Origin: Eulemur rufifrons
Taxonomy: Eukaryota > Chordata > Mammalia > Primates > Lemuridae
Direction: 5' to 3'
Assembly: GCF_041146395.1 (NCBI RefSeq)
Contig: NC_090986.1
Coordinates: 47,900,001-47,964,000 of the forward strand
DNA: 64,000 bases
Part shown: positions 47,951 through 61,189 of the stretch, one piece after another
How the letters are laid out: every line of letters starts with the position of its first letter
Position numbering within the stretch: position 1 is the stretch's first letter
The notes under the pieces: model-generated
Databases searched by the model: none
Told to the model about the DNA's origin: nothing
The model's input: the letters and a program-made list of their open reading frames with translations, nothing else
Position numbers and translations under genes: made by a program

Positions 47951-50114
47951 TATGGTTTGACTTTGAAGACATTGCTCCTGACCACTCTTATGATTTAGAC
48001 TATATTTTAAAAGAATAATTTTAACCAAAATAACTGAAAGAGTAGACTTGCATAGTAATTATTATCTACAAACCTATTAGAATTTGGGACAGAATTTTTT
48101 CCAAAAATCATCTCTGACTCTAATGTAGATAAATCAGACCTTATATATTAATTATTAACAAAAATATTTAATTAATCAAACTCCTATAATTAAGAGTGGG
48201 CACAAAATTTTATATACATGACAAGTACACATGCACACACCATTTATATATTTTATATATATATATATATATATACACATATATGATTACTTTTCAGGAC
48301 AGACTATTTAGACATGGTTCTTAGGCAATCTATTATTTCAAATGATCAAGAAATATATTAGAAAGGACTATCAGACTCATAATATTTATGAAGCAATTCA
48401 TCAAGTGACAATCCTATAGAACCTCATTCTCAAGGCAGCAAGAAGGACATGATTCTAAAGAGAATCAATAACTGGAAGTCTCAAATGTATGTGTGGCTCA
48501 TGAAGGAGGTTTTAGGAATTATCTGTCCATAAAAATAAAAGCTGAAGATAGGTCGATCTAAAATTTTTTTATGATCAACTCCTCCTGTTAAATACTGGCA
48601 TTAGAGACTCAGGGTTCCATTGAGATCATAGCATACATTTTGGATGAAATTATAATAAATTAATATATGTGTAATCTTGGATGAGTAATATGAGTGTATG
48701 TCCGGACTACCACAAATTCTATTTATTCCAAGATATTTTCATAACAGTAACAAAGAGGATTTCTATAGTTCAGGTTACAGCTGAATGGGAGTCTTGGATA
48801 GATGCCAGAAGGGTCTTCTATGACAACAGGCACTGAAGCGAGGCCAAGAAAGACCAGATCATAAATTACAGCTGCTGAGGTTTTCAGTTGCAATTGCCAA
48901 CATATCAAGGAGCAACTTGGTAGCCAACAGGCAGTCCTAGAGAGAAAGACATTTAGACACTCTCACTCTGCCAAGTATTCTGCTTCATAACCCCTCACAA
49001 AGCCACATAAACCAAATTTCTTCTCCAATATACCCTGATATAATGGAATATAGCTAAGGAGAAAGAGTAAAAGACAAAGAAATTCAAGAGACAACATTTT
49101 TTATTCTCTTTATATAGAAAATTACTTTAATGATCTTTCTCTACATTTGTGTATTACAACTTTTATAAGTCCTCATTTTGCAGTTTTACCTTGTGAGTTC
49201 AACCTCAAACAAGCTTAATTTTAAAATATTCACATAGACTACTGATATTTTGTCAAGCATTAGTGAAATTTTCAATTCATTGCTGTAGACCAGGACCCTA
49301 GTAAAATATAAAAAAATAAAATTAGGCTATACGAGAGCTTTCCAATGAGTTCATCTTTTCATAATGGGTATATAGGAAAGATTCTTTAATTCATCTTTCT
49401 AATCTTTCCAACAAAAAATCACCAAAGATAAATTCATTTTTTATGTAATCAACATTTATTAATTTTATATTATTAATATATACAAAACACTGCCTTGTAA
49501 ATTGAAAATACAGACATACATTTAATGCTATTATTAATCGCAAAGAGTATGTAGTAACAAAGTTATGCAAATAAAAATAATACAATGAAATGATTTCTGC
49601 TATAGAGTCAGGTTTGAAGTGGCTTGAGAATGGAATGGAGGAGCAATAATATTGCTTTGGCTGCTTAGATTACTTCAAAATGTAAATAATTTTTGAGTTG
49701 TATCTGAAAGATAAATAATATTTGGGAGCCAAGTATAATAATAGGGGGTATATTATTCTGAATAATAAGATTAGCTTGTGCAAAGTTTAGGTACCATGAA
49801 AAAAATGTATATTTATTTAATACTACATAATTTCAATGTGGCAAATTTATAGGAATAAATTGTGGTATTGTGGTAGTGAGTGACAAGGGATACAATTGGA
49901 ATGGAATCTGGTGATAGGACAGGTTCAGTAATCAAATGGAGAATTGCAAATTATTTAATACTGAATAAGCAAGTGTCATTTTCCCATTGGTCAAGCAGTT
50001 TGCATTCTGATATTTCTCCAAAGTACCTCCATTTGTGCACAAATATGAGCTTCCTAAAACCTATATCTATTAAAAATAGGAGCATCTACTTTGTATTTTA
50101 TTACTCTTAGGCTT
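47951..50114. other. AT-rich unassigned DNA with a (TA)n run
   Basis: A TA microsatellite lies at about 48252-48276. No gene or other repeat was recognised. Confidence 0.45.
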
Positions 50115-50350
50115 AAAATGTTCCCCAAACTCCCTAAAAGACAAGTCAACACTCCTTTGTATAGTATGTAAGACACTTTACAATCTGGCCAGGCCAGCTT
50201 TTCCAGAAAACCTTCTACTTTTCTCTCTCCCACAAATTATACTCTAGCCTTAGGGAAATCTGCAGTTCTTGTCCAGGTTTCAACTCAGTCTAATTATCAC
50301 TTCCTCTTTTAAACCCTTCCCTGGTGCCTTTAGGCAGTCAGTCATACCCC
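50115..50350 (+). mobile_element. L2 LINE fragment
   Basis: 'cttaaaatgttccccaaact', 'acactttacaatctggccag', and 'cacttcctcttttaaaccct' with 'tccctggtgcc' follow L2 3' order. Following sequence to about 50465 ('gctggattagataacctgaaa') may be another decayed repeat that I cannot name. Confidence 0.55.
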
Positions 50351-50724
50351 TCTGTCTGCTCCCATGGAAAGAGGTAATTGGCTGTCCTTCAAGGATTTTA
50401 TGGAGAATATTCCAGTACTGAGACAGAGGCTGGATTAGATAACCTGAAAGGTCACTGCCAACTCTTTATTACTTTTCTACAAGCTGTTATGTTTGCATAA
50501 ACATTACCCACATCGACAAGGCTAGTAACAATGAACATTTTTGCATTTCAACAATTTAAATAAAATAAAACTATGCCTTACTTATCAACTGCATTTTTAT
50601 TCTAGCTTAGAATTCTGGTGTCTATCAGAATTGTGGCACTACAATTTATATTACATAGGTAGATAGATATATTAATATATTAGACAGATACATTATCTAT
50701 ACTAAGTAATATGGTATAATTTAG

Positions 50725-51184
50725 TGTGTTCATTTGTTAGGGTTACTATAACAAAGTTCCACAAACTGGGTCCACTAAACAACAGAAATTTATTGTTTCC
50801 CAGTTGTGGAGGCTAAAAGTCCAAGGTCAAAGTGTCAGCAGTGGCTCCTTCTGAAGGCTGTGAGGGAGAAACTGTTCCACCTCTCTCACCTAGCTTCTGG
50901 TGGTACACTGACCATGGCTGTCATTATATGGATTGTGGAAGGATCCTCCATCTTTTATCTTCACATGGCATTTTCGTTGTGTTCATGTCTGGATCCAAAA
51001 TTCCCTTTTCTGTAAGGCCACCATTCAAATTAGATGAGGGAGCCATCATACTCCAGTATGACTTCATCTTAACTAATGACATCTGCAATGATCTTATTTC
51101 CATATAAGGTCATATTTTGAGATATTTGGATTTAGGACTTCAATATAGGAATTTGGGGAGAGATAAAATTCAACCCATAACACA
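50725..51184 (-). mobile_element. solo LTR of ERVL/MaLR type, antisense
   Basis: The plus strand shows 'tttgttagggttactataac', 'aaacaacagaaatttattgt', 'tgtggaggctaaaagtccaa', 'ctagcttctggtggtacact', 'actccagtatgacttcatct' and 'attcaacccataaca'. This is the reverse of a common placental LTR. I am confident it is a solo LTR but not of its subfamily. Overlapping ORFs at 50806-51107 are incidental. Confidence 0.7.
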
Positions 51185-52069
51185 TAGACAAATTGTAGTT
51201 TAGTACTATCTGTACTATTAGTGTGTTACTATATTTGGTAGTATATATCTATATTATAACCATATATATATGTACATATAGTTCATAGATAGCATATACT
51301 GTACAATGAGTATGTTGTTATAACTGATAGTTGTATTTGTATATTTTATATTACATAGCCAATAATGTAGTATTCATTATGCATTCTCTTATTTTATATC
51401 GGTAAAATAATCCTACAATGGCAATTTAAAATATAAGCAATATTAATCAATCTTGTGTCTTATATAAATATGTTTGTCTCTCTGTGTATGTGGGTATGTA
51501 CGTGTGTATACGCATGCATGTTTGTATTTGCCATTTGTTAAAACCTATTTTAGATAGATATTCAAAAATACCTAGTTACATGGCAGTTGTTGAAGTAAAT
51601 AGCACCATTTAAAACTAAATGAGTATTACAAAGTGACAATATTTTTAGTGAAAGAGCTTTATTTTCTCTTTTTTATTCATAGGCCAGACCCCTCTCCCCT
51701 CTTATCACATTCAAACTTTCCCTGAGTTCCACTCACTTTGGAGAAGTATCTAAGTAGCAGAAACTACGTTATTTTTAGAATTACTGCTCTCATACATTAA
51801 TAGAAGAAAGACTTTGTTAATTGTGGCAAGATTTTAATGACTAACTCTGTCCCCATTGGGACAAATTCCCTTTCCTAAAGTTTATTCAGTATTACACACA
51901 CACACATATGTATGCATGTGTTTATATGTCTATCATGCATGTATGTATATGACAATATATTTTTGGCAAAGTGGTACTAATTGTTTGCAAGAAACACATA
52001 GTTGTTTCTATATTCCAGTTTAAGTTCTAGCTAGAATTCCTGCTATATTTAGACTGACTTGCTTGTATT
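51185..52069. other. AT-rich unassigned DNA
   Basis: Short CA and TA/TG alternations at about 51895-51950. Nothing else was recognised. Confidence 0.4.
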
Positions 52070-52215
52070 CTTGGTGCTTCCACTAAGTAACTTTATGCTT
52101 CAATTTTGTTCATCTGTATAATAGGAAAAATATCATTGTGAGTATTAAATAATATGACTGTAAAGCAGTCTCAGACAAATAATAAGAACTCAATAAATGA
52201 GATCTATAATCATTA
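52070..52215 (+). repeat. MIR SINE fragment
   Basis: 'taactttatgcttcaatttt', 'tgttcatctgtataatagga' and 'aagaactcaataaatgagat' match the 3' half of MIR. Confidence 0.6.
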
Positions 52216-54622
52216 TCATTATCATCATCATTATTTTGTTTGAAAGAATATAAACCAAAATAGTAACAATGCCTATCTCTCCATGTTGGAATTAAATCTA
52301 GTCATTTAATATAAATTTTTTAATATATTTTCTAGTACTTTACAAATACCATGAATTCTATTAGTAATAAGTAAAATAGTACTTTGAAATGAAATTTAAA
52401 AACATCCAACAGTATTAATCCAATAGTATTAATAAATTATGAGATATTTATTGTAGAAACTAATGTAACATTATCTATATCAAACCAAATTGTGTAAAGT
52501 AATTATTTATTACAGTAAAATATTTATTGATAATCTTGACATATTTGAAAATGACACAGGCAAACAGCAGTTGCTACTTGTTTTCTTCTGATTTGTCAAA
52601 AGTGGAGTCTTACTAGAGCCATGTAGCAGTTTTCAAATGGCATTTCTCTTCTTTTTTATTTTTGTACAATTCATGCTTTAAAAAAAAAAATTTACAAAAG
52701 GCTATCTTTGCCCTTTTTAACATTATTTACCTTGCATTCTCATTTGTCTGTGGTTAACTTGCCAGGCCAGGATTTATGGATAGCATTTACTGGTGTGTAT
52801 TTTTCTCTCTCTTTGTACTCAACTTTCCTGAGTCCTCTGATTCAGGTATTTCTCTTAAAGGGGCATACATCTAAATTTTAGCTTTTAGCTGATGGAAGAT
52901 TTTTAAATTATCTAATATGGAGTTAAGCTTGTTTACTTGTGTTAAAATTACTGACAATTTGAATTCTTTTATGCCATTTTTCTTTTGACATAATTTTATT
53001 TGCTTTTACCTTCTTTTCTGACTCCTTAAAATTAATTCATTTCTTTTTCTTCTCTCAAATTTCATTACCAGGGTCGCATATTATGGATTTCTTCCTGGTT
53101 TTTCCTTAAATTGTTAACATTTATAAATCTACATTTTTTTCCTAATAAATGCTAATATTAATCAAAACCTGCTCTTTATTCAGAAAAAGGTAAGTAGCAT
53201 GGTAAATTTTGGTTTCTTATGAACCTTTCTTCTCCTGCCTGTTATAGCATTTCTATGTAATAGTTAGTATAAAGTTATTATTAACCATGAAAATACATCT
53301 TTTTTTCTTTTTTCTTTGCATTCTATTTCTTATTTCATATTGTTAATACATAACAAATGTATTACTATGCTTTACCAATATTTGTTCTTGTTAGCTATTT
53401 ATCTTATTTTTCCTTCTACATTCATTTTTTTCTTCCAGAAGCCCATCCTTCGATAGTTCTTTTACCAATATGTCTGTGGGAGTAATCAAACTTATTATAG
53501 AAATTTCTCTTCACTGGTACTATAGTGAAAGAAAACTTTGCTGTCCTAATGTTATTCTTCAGTAGATAATACAATTTTTCATCTAGAATAGAAAGGATTC
53601 TAGGATTTTCTCTCAGTCCTGAAGCTCTGCAATTTTACTACAGTGTATCCATTCCATAGTCAAGGGGCTTCTTAATCCAACAACTCATAAATTTCTTCAC
53701 TCCAGAATAATTTCAAATTTTATTTTTCCAAATATTTCCTCTCCACTGTCACTTTATTTTCTCTTGTTTATTATTTTTTGGACATATGTTACAGAGCCTC
53801 ATCATATCTCCATGCACCCTTATTTCAGTTTCATGCCTGCCATCTTTTTACCACTTCATACGGCATTTTGGTACATTCTTTTGCTCTACCTAATTCTCTT
53901 ATTATCTGCACAGAAATTTTAATCTCAGTCTTTCTAAACCTTTATCTTATCATGGAATATATAGAAAATACTAATATTTTAGGTTACCCTTGATTAAAAG
54001 ACAAGTCTGCTCATTCCAGGAGTTTGTTTTAAATTTTTAGAAGAACAATTGGTGCTTTTTCAGTAATGTCTCCAGGATTTATACCTAGTGCAATTAATCA
54101 AGCAGTCATTAACATTTTCAAGTTCATCAATTTCTAATAAAAAATATTTTTGATTTAACATTCTGGTTTTGTGGTTTGTATATATCAACTGACATGTTAT
54201 CATAGTTATTAATCATTGCTTCAAAAATCATACCTATTTCTTTCTATTTTTCTATTGTATTACTGGCACCAAATGATGATGTTGACAAGTCTGGCAAGCT
54301 AATTAAGAGAATTGTTCTGCAATTATAAGTGTTTTTTGACTTCAGCTACAAGCTGCAAGACATTGGGACTAGCCTACTGAGTTCAATCTGAACCTCTTTT
54401 GAGGTCCTTATAAGAGGATAAGAAATTTGAATCTTTTTCTGTACATGATGGATATTTTTGGGGTAATTTGTGAATATAATTATATAGTGCTTGACACTAT
54501 TGCTAATGTAACTATGAAATGAATGGCATCATTGTTTCATTTGATAAATTTTCCACACATTATTTAGCTTAAGAACCAAAAGAATAATTGAAGAATACTA
54601 AAATGCATTTGTACATGTTAAT
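52216..54622. other. AT-rich DNA, possibly very old antisense L1 in part
   Basis: Between about 53050 and 54300, T-rich words such as 'ctaggattttctctcagtcc' and 'ctcatcatatctccatgcac' suggest an antisense relic of an old L1 or HAL1, but I could not follow it convincingly. Confidence 0.25.
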
Positions 54623-54679
54623 GTTTTTTCCTTCTTTCCTTTCTTCCTTCTTTCTTTCTTCCTTCCTTTTTTCTTTCCT
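54623..54679. repeat. (CTTT/CCTT)n polypyrimidine tract
   Basis: A 57-base stretch containing only C and T in CTTT and CCTT units. Confidence 0.9.
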
Positions 54680-55362
54680 ATTTCTTTGTTCGTTTTTCTT
54701 TGTTATTATAATTACTTGTGACTTTGATGACTGAAATAAAAAACATCATGGACTATAAACACATGTAAATATTCAATTATTTTAAATATAAAAACACTTT
54801 TAAAAATATTTTGGCTTCAAAAATCATTTTTTTCTAAAAATAATGTTTTTAAAAATTACAATGAAAACACTGAAAAATCTAACATGTTTTATACAAGGTA
54901 GGGAAGATTGAAATAGCAATATTGTTTTAATTCGTATATCCTGTAAAAATCACAAAATAATTATCATTTATCTATGATGAATTATGCAGAAAATCAATTT
55001 TAAAAAGCCCATTTTGTATGTAAATAGCTAGTTTTTTTAAGAAATAAACATTGTTTTCAATTTCTAAAAAATAATCCATCAGATATCAAGCTGTGGCTAA
55101 TTTTTAGTATCAGAAAATAATGATAACAGATAAGATGTTCAAAAAGAAATTTGAAAAAATAGCACAATCATCTTATATTTAGAAAGAGCTAAGATCAGAT
55201 GATGGGAATAATAACAATTGCTAGAAAAATTCAACACAAATTCTAGATTATAGAAAAAAAAATGTGCCAAATTATGGAATATATTTTTATGCTCACTAAA
55301 AAAGGAATGACACAATAAAAATTGCAATAAGTAATCATCAAACTAACTGAGATATTTAATTA
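54680..55362. other. AT-rich unassigned DNA
   Basis: No recognised feature. Confidence 0.4.
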
Positions 55363-55721
55363 TGCCATGGTCTGCATATTTGTGTCCTCCCAAAATTTAA
55401 ATTGAAATTAATCATCTGTTTGATGACATTAGGAGCTATAATATTTGTGAGGTGATTATGTTTTGAGGGTGGAGCCCTCATTAATGGAATTAGTGTCTTT
55501 TAAAAGAGGTCCCAGAAAGCTGCCTTGCCCCTTCCAACCATATGAGAACATAAGAAGGCCCAATCTATGAACCAGGAAGAAGACCCTCAGTCTTCTCTGA
55601 ATTTGCCAAAACTTTGATCTTAGACTTCTCAGCCTTAAGAATTATGAGAAATAAATTTCTGTTGTTTATAAGCAAACCCATTCATGGTATTTTGTTATAG
55701 CAGCCCAAAGTGACTAAGGCA
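55363..55721 (+). mobile_element. MaLR-type solo LTR (MLT1-like)
   Basis: It begins 'tgccatggtctgcatatttg', contains 'gagggtggagccctcattaa', 'gaggtcccagaaagctgcct', 'tcagccttaagaattatgag', 'aaataaatttctgttgttta' (polyadenylation region) and ends 'tttgttatagcagcccaaag ... gactaaggca'. This is the typical layout of a MaLR LTR. The MLT1 name is my best guess. Confidence 0.75.
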
Positions 55722-58060
55722 AACTGGAAGATTGGGGAGGAGATCCTGCATTGTGGCCAATAGAGAGCAATCTCTAGTGGCAGGAACTGAGCGTAAAGTC
55801 ACACAGGCATACATCAATCATGAATTCAGGAATTTTACAGAAGGAAACACAAAAACGTTTTAAATTAATTTCAACTGCAGGCTTTTCATGGTTGTAAAGT
55901 AGTTTAAAATTAAAATTTATGATCGTTTATATTTCACAGTAAACTATTACACACTCAAAGAACAACAGTGTTGGGAAACTGAGCTTTTTCACTCTTTGAA
56001 ACCATAATAATTTCTTAAAATTAAAATAATTCTAATATTTTTATTTTCAGATTTTTACAATGTTTTATGCTTATTTCATGGAAGCTATTTTGTCCCAAAG
56101 CACTTTGAATATTAAAAACAATCTGCAGCATTTTAGAATCAGTTTAGAAGTTTAGATTCTACCCAAATCTCTGAGGGTGAGCATGGACATCTCTAGTTTT
56201 CAAACACTCTGCCAAAGATTTTAAAAAAGATTGAAAACCACAATTTCTAATACAGATTTTTAAAGTCCTTTTTAGCCTGCTATACTCTCTTTAGGAACTC
56301 TGCTGTGAATCTTCTTGGCAAGAGACTGTGGGCAGCCTTCCACGTAGTAATACCTCCCATATACATTCTATAATTTTTGTTTGTGATCTCAACCTCAGCA
56401 ATAATCATCTTTCACAATGTCTCTGTAGGGTACTTTCATAGTTACCTATTCCTGGTAAATTCCAAACCAGTGCTTATATTTGTTAATGTACTAGAAGTTT
56501 AAATGTCATTGTGAATTCAAATTCCATTTGTCTTAAATTTAATTCCCACTTTCCTTTTGCTAAAACTGATACCTTGTGAGTTTGAGGTTTTTGATATTTG
56601 CTGGTTGATTATCCTATATTTCAGTGTAGGTAGGGATCTGTCTTCAACAGAGGTCCCACGTTAACAGAGATGCGCTGGTCCTTATTTATAGGCAAAGCAA
56701 TACCTTTTGACTTCAGGCTTTATTAAGAACACTTTTATAACTATGAGTTCTCTGTTAGTTTTAAATCCTATTTTTTAAGATCCATCTTTGCTCCTTGTCA
56801 CTCTGTGGGCCCTGTGATTTTAACACCTACTCACAATTCTAGATACTTATGTTGTTTCTGACGATTTAGAAATTTTATTTTCTTATTTTTCAACATGACT
56901 GTCTGGTAAAAATTTAAGGAATACTCCTCTGCAACAGAATATAGGGTATTCTAGCACATTATTAATCAGTCATCTTGACTGGAAATCTTCAACACTGACT
57001 CTTTAAATGTGATAATATACATCTCTGGAACAATTTTCCTTAGATTAGTAAAAGAATTAAGTTTATTTTATACTTGAAAGTCATGGTTTCTCTTGACAAA
57101 TACACTACAGTCTCAATGTTATCCTAAAAGTGATAAAACAGACTCTTAATAAAATTGAAAATAAATTAAACACATTTTACTCACAAATACATGCTAATAT
57201 ATTGCCAGAAATTTTAAAACACTACAGTGTTCTAAAATATAATCCAATTTTTATTTAAAATAAAGAAAAATCAGATGTCATTCACATTTTAAGTGTGACT
57301 TATTAGTGGTTTAATAAAGCAATCAAAAAGTTACTAGGCTCTCAGGACAACTCTAGGCTTAAATATTTAAGTTTATTTTTATAGTACAAATCAGGCCTGA
57401 TGTTGCTATAGTAATGGTCAAATGACAAATACAGATAATGATATTTTTGAGATAGAATAACAAAAGAGATTTAATTTGCCTGGAATGAATATATTTTCTC
57501 TTTTGTCCTATTTAGAAGTCAAATCCTAATTACTCAATTTCTTTTAAGTGAAATATTAGAATATCCTTAATAATAATTCTAAATTATATAAAACCTAAAG
57601 ATTTAAAAAACTTTATTTTTAAACATTTTCTATTAATCTTAAATTTAATTTTCATTTTCTTGCTGCTAAACTCATTTTTCTGCCTTAGGTTATTATATAT
57701 AATACATTCGCAGACATTTAAAAATCATAAAAATATATAATAAATTTTAAAATGTACAGTGGAAATGCTTATGCCTTTGAAGATATTCTCTCTATAAAAG
57801 ATTTTTGATATTAGTCTTTCTCTCAAAAAACCTATTCTTAGCTAATATTGCCTTTAATTCATAAATAACACAGCCCATTTCTTCACTTTCTTTATATGAA
57901 TTCCTCACAAATTTATAATTTTTCTGTGACATTGCACCCTACTTCTACCTTCTACATTTCTGCTTCCCAATAATGGAAAGCAGACTTATTCACCAGCAAG
58001 GTACCAATAATTTTTAAAAGCAAGAATTACGTTTCAAACGCCAAGTCTTAGCTGGAAAAG
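55722..58060. other. AT-rich unassigned DNA
   Basis: No gene or repeat was recognised in this stretch. Confidence 0.45.
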
Positions 58061-58720
58061 TTAAAACTTGGCAGGCATGCTTTATAGTTCTGATATTCTA
58101 TCAAATTTTAATAGTTTTAATTGCCTAATTATCTGCTCCAGTGCAATAATAAAGCTTTTTAATACTTCATTTTCTACTACAGGCAAAGGTATTCCAGTCT
58201 GTGCTAGAGAACCTTCTAACCCTTTGTTGAATGCTAAGTTGAAGTTCTTTTAGTATAATCTTGCACTTTTGTAAGCCAGCTCCATCTGTCATCACACTTT
58301 CTGTCCCCTCCACCTCCCTCCTATACCCAAATGTTACTTGTTTATTCAAGGAACACCTCGTTTTCTTTCCTTTATTTTTTTTGTTGTCATTGGCAGCTCC
58401 GCTTTTTATATCCATCTTTATACTCTTCAATAAATTTCTCTCTATTTCTATGTGTGTGTTCTTTAATGCAGGCAATAACTTCATTTCTGAATCTCATATG
58501 CCTCCCCATGCCTCTGACTTTTTTTCTTTGCTCCCAATCTTGCCATTAGCACCTCTCTTAATCTGCCGGTCTGTGCTGTACTGAATAGTTAGGAGAGAAT
58601 CAATGCTTCTTTTCAGGCACTGACAGGAAGAACTGCCTTGGGCACACTCAGCAGAACAAGGGACCACGAGGTCAACAACAATAAGAGGATTTAAAGACAA
58701 CTTCTAGGCACTGAATTCCT
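58061..58720. other. less AT-rich block with ORFs on both strands
   Basis: The block holds a 107-codon plus-strand ORF (58261-58584), a 105-codon minus-strand ORF (58167-58484) and, on the minus strand in another frame at about 58080-58250, a short open stretch with 'ENEVLKSFIIALEQIIRQL' and a helical, leucine-rich look. None is recognisable and none covers the block. It might be a decayed processed pseudogene or exon, or chance. Confidence 0.25.
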
Positions 58721-60472
58721 ACTCCGGAAATTCTGTGATCCATTTTTATGTCCCTTTATTGAACTGATCAATCTATAAGAAGTAATATATACGAGGAATG
58801 TATTTATTTATAATTTCAAGAATTTATTTCTCACACCACAAGCACACAAGACGCTCCAGAGTTTCATGCACAGAAATGCTGCCACAGATGCTCAAATCAG
58901 TACTTTTTGCGTGTTCAAGATCAGAACTCTCCACTTCTACTTTTTCACACTAGTCTCAGCTGTTTAGCCCAAGTTATTCAGTCTTATTCTTTATTGAGCT
59001 ACTACCTGCTTGTTCTGAAATTTTTGACATACCATAAGTGAAAATGTTTACTTTTAGTTTCATTATATGTTAGCAATAGAATTAATCAAACAGAAATTTG
59101 GGATCTAAATATTCTTCAGTGATGATACACCGACTATAATCAGCTTGGGAAAATACTTAAAATAGTTTTCTTTTTCTGATGAAAAGATAATGTTCAATTG
59201 AGAAAACTGATAAGAAACCAAAACAAGCAATTTTTGAAAATCATTTGTCTCTAAAAATTTTTTCTTCATAAATATGAGTTCCTTGTAATTCACCCTAAAA
59301 TATTAAACCTAAATAAAAAATTTTCATGAGTAATGCAACTAGTCCCATGTTAAACACAATGCATTTCAATAACACATCTGAACAGGTATTAACTATAAGA
59401 CTATTTCCACTTACTTAGTGATTAAGGGGGAAAAATCAAATTTCTCTCTATGACTTAAGGCAAATACAAACTGAAGTAAAAGACTTGTAACTTAAACTCA
59501 TAATTGGTCTCAAAGTTTGATTAGTTTTATATATAGTAGGAATAGAAAATAGAGATTTTATGTTTCTTCAAATAACACTTTTTACAAATAGTGCATCTAA
59601 GAAGAAACTTTTACAAGAAAAAGTATTTATATTCCAACAATATGCTAAATCAGGCTTAGTTGTTTTTGCACCAGACCTGGTTTATCATTTTATAGGCATG
59701 TTAGAAACAGGTAAGAACATGCTTTAATTTGTTTTATGGAAAAAAATTTGATGAGAATTTTTGGACAGGCCCAAGTTGAAAATAACAAGTATAAATGATC
59801 CAAAATAGAACAACAATCAAATAAGGATTTGGTTAAGAATTGACGCAAAGCATCTGAAAATAAATTATTTTTATTAAGGTTTTAGAAATCATAACTCTTG
59901 CTAGTAATATTCATGAAACTCAAGATCTGACTATAGAATGAAAACTATGAAAAAATATATTTTAAGGAATAGCAGTTTATATTTACATTTTCTTTGAAGA
60001 TATTTAAGTTGGTAAAGTTAACAGGATTTAAACGTCTATTCCTTGTTTCCAAACCATTTTTCTTTCAAAAAAATTTTTGAATTAAACTACTTACTTATTT
60101 AACATGTTTACTACTGTTATCTTTAAAAGTCACCTTACATATCTAGGCTATGTTAAGCTGAACTCTTTTAAATTGGTGAAGATAAACCTTTTTAAAAAAC
60201 AGGTTGCCATGTGATCAATTCTCAAATTAGGCATACATATCATGTTAGAAATCATATCATATCATGATATGTTAGAAATCAAATTTATGAAAAAGAAAAC
60301 AGAGCTGATATCTTACAGAAGTATAATCCATTCAGCCTGAGAAAAGACATGCCAAATGATTTTTGCATGCATATTATTTTATTACATTTGTTTTCATGTT
60401 CACTTGTATTTCTTTAAGTGTTGCAATAGTTAACTTTACACCTAACCCACAGTGTGAGCTACAGGGTGGAGT
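58721..60472. other. AT-rich unassigned DNA
   Basis: A local inverted and repeated motif around 'gttagaaatcatatcatatc' lies at about 60240-60281. Nothing else was recognised. Confidence 0.4.
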
Positions 60473-60487
60473 GGTCGCTAAGCAACC
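60473..60487. promoter_or_regulatory. RFX-type X-box motif
   Basis: GGTCGCTAAGCAACC is an inverted repeat with a single mismatch around a central A. It closely matches the RFX-family X-box (GTTGCYANGCAAC-type), which is used by ciliary genes and by MHC class II promoters. It lies in a slightly GC-richer 100-base patch. No promoter or gene start is visible nearby, so this is a motif match only. Confidence 0.35.
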
Positions 60488-61189
60488 TAACCAGGAGAAC
60501 ATTAAGTACCAGATTTTCCTCATTTAAATCTGTTTGAGAGCTAGAGAAGTGAGAGATTTTTATGGGCAGAACTTTTCAAGTTGATTTGGCTAAACTAAGC
60601 AGACTGCAATTTGTATGCCTGAAATCTTGTCAGGTTGGCAAAGGCCAAAACAACAGAAATTGCTTTAAGAAAATACTATTACTGTTGTAAGGAGGATTTT
60701 TCTCTAAGAAATAGACTCAGTTGTGTTCTTAAATAAAAAGACATTTTTCAAATACTGTAGAAATTTAACATTTGGTATATTTTTGTTCCTATCCCACTTG
60801 ATATTCTGAAAGTCATTATTTTTAAGGCAATTTATGCCATTAGAATTAACCCAAACCCATCTGAGGTATTACTAAATAGAAAATCTTTACTTTTCTTTGT
60901 AGATTTAAGCTGAGAAAATTTCAATTTATAATAGGTCTCTGTCATTAATAACTCAAGTTCAGTAGGTGAATGGGGTGGGGAGAAAGTAGATAGGTCTTTC
61001 ATTTTAAAAACCCACAAAATATCATACTTTTCTTTCTATAAAGACTTTAAAAATAATTTTCTTGTTGGAATGTGTGATGTTATTAACTATGTACACATCT
61101 TTATAATTATAAAATAATATAATAACAATAATTTCAAAAAGATAGTTTACAATTTCTTATTTTGAGTTTTATATTAATAGAATTATATC
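60488..61189. other. unassigned DNA
   Basis: No recognised feature. Confidence 0.4.
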
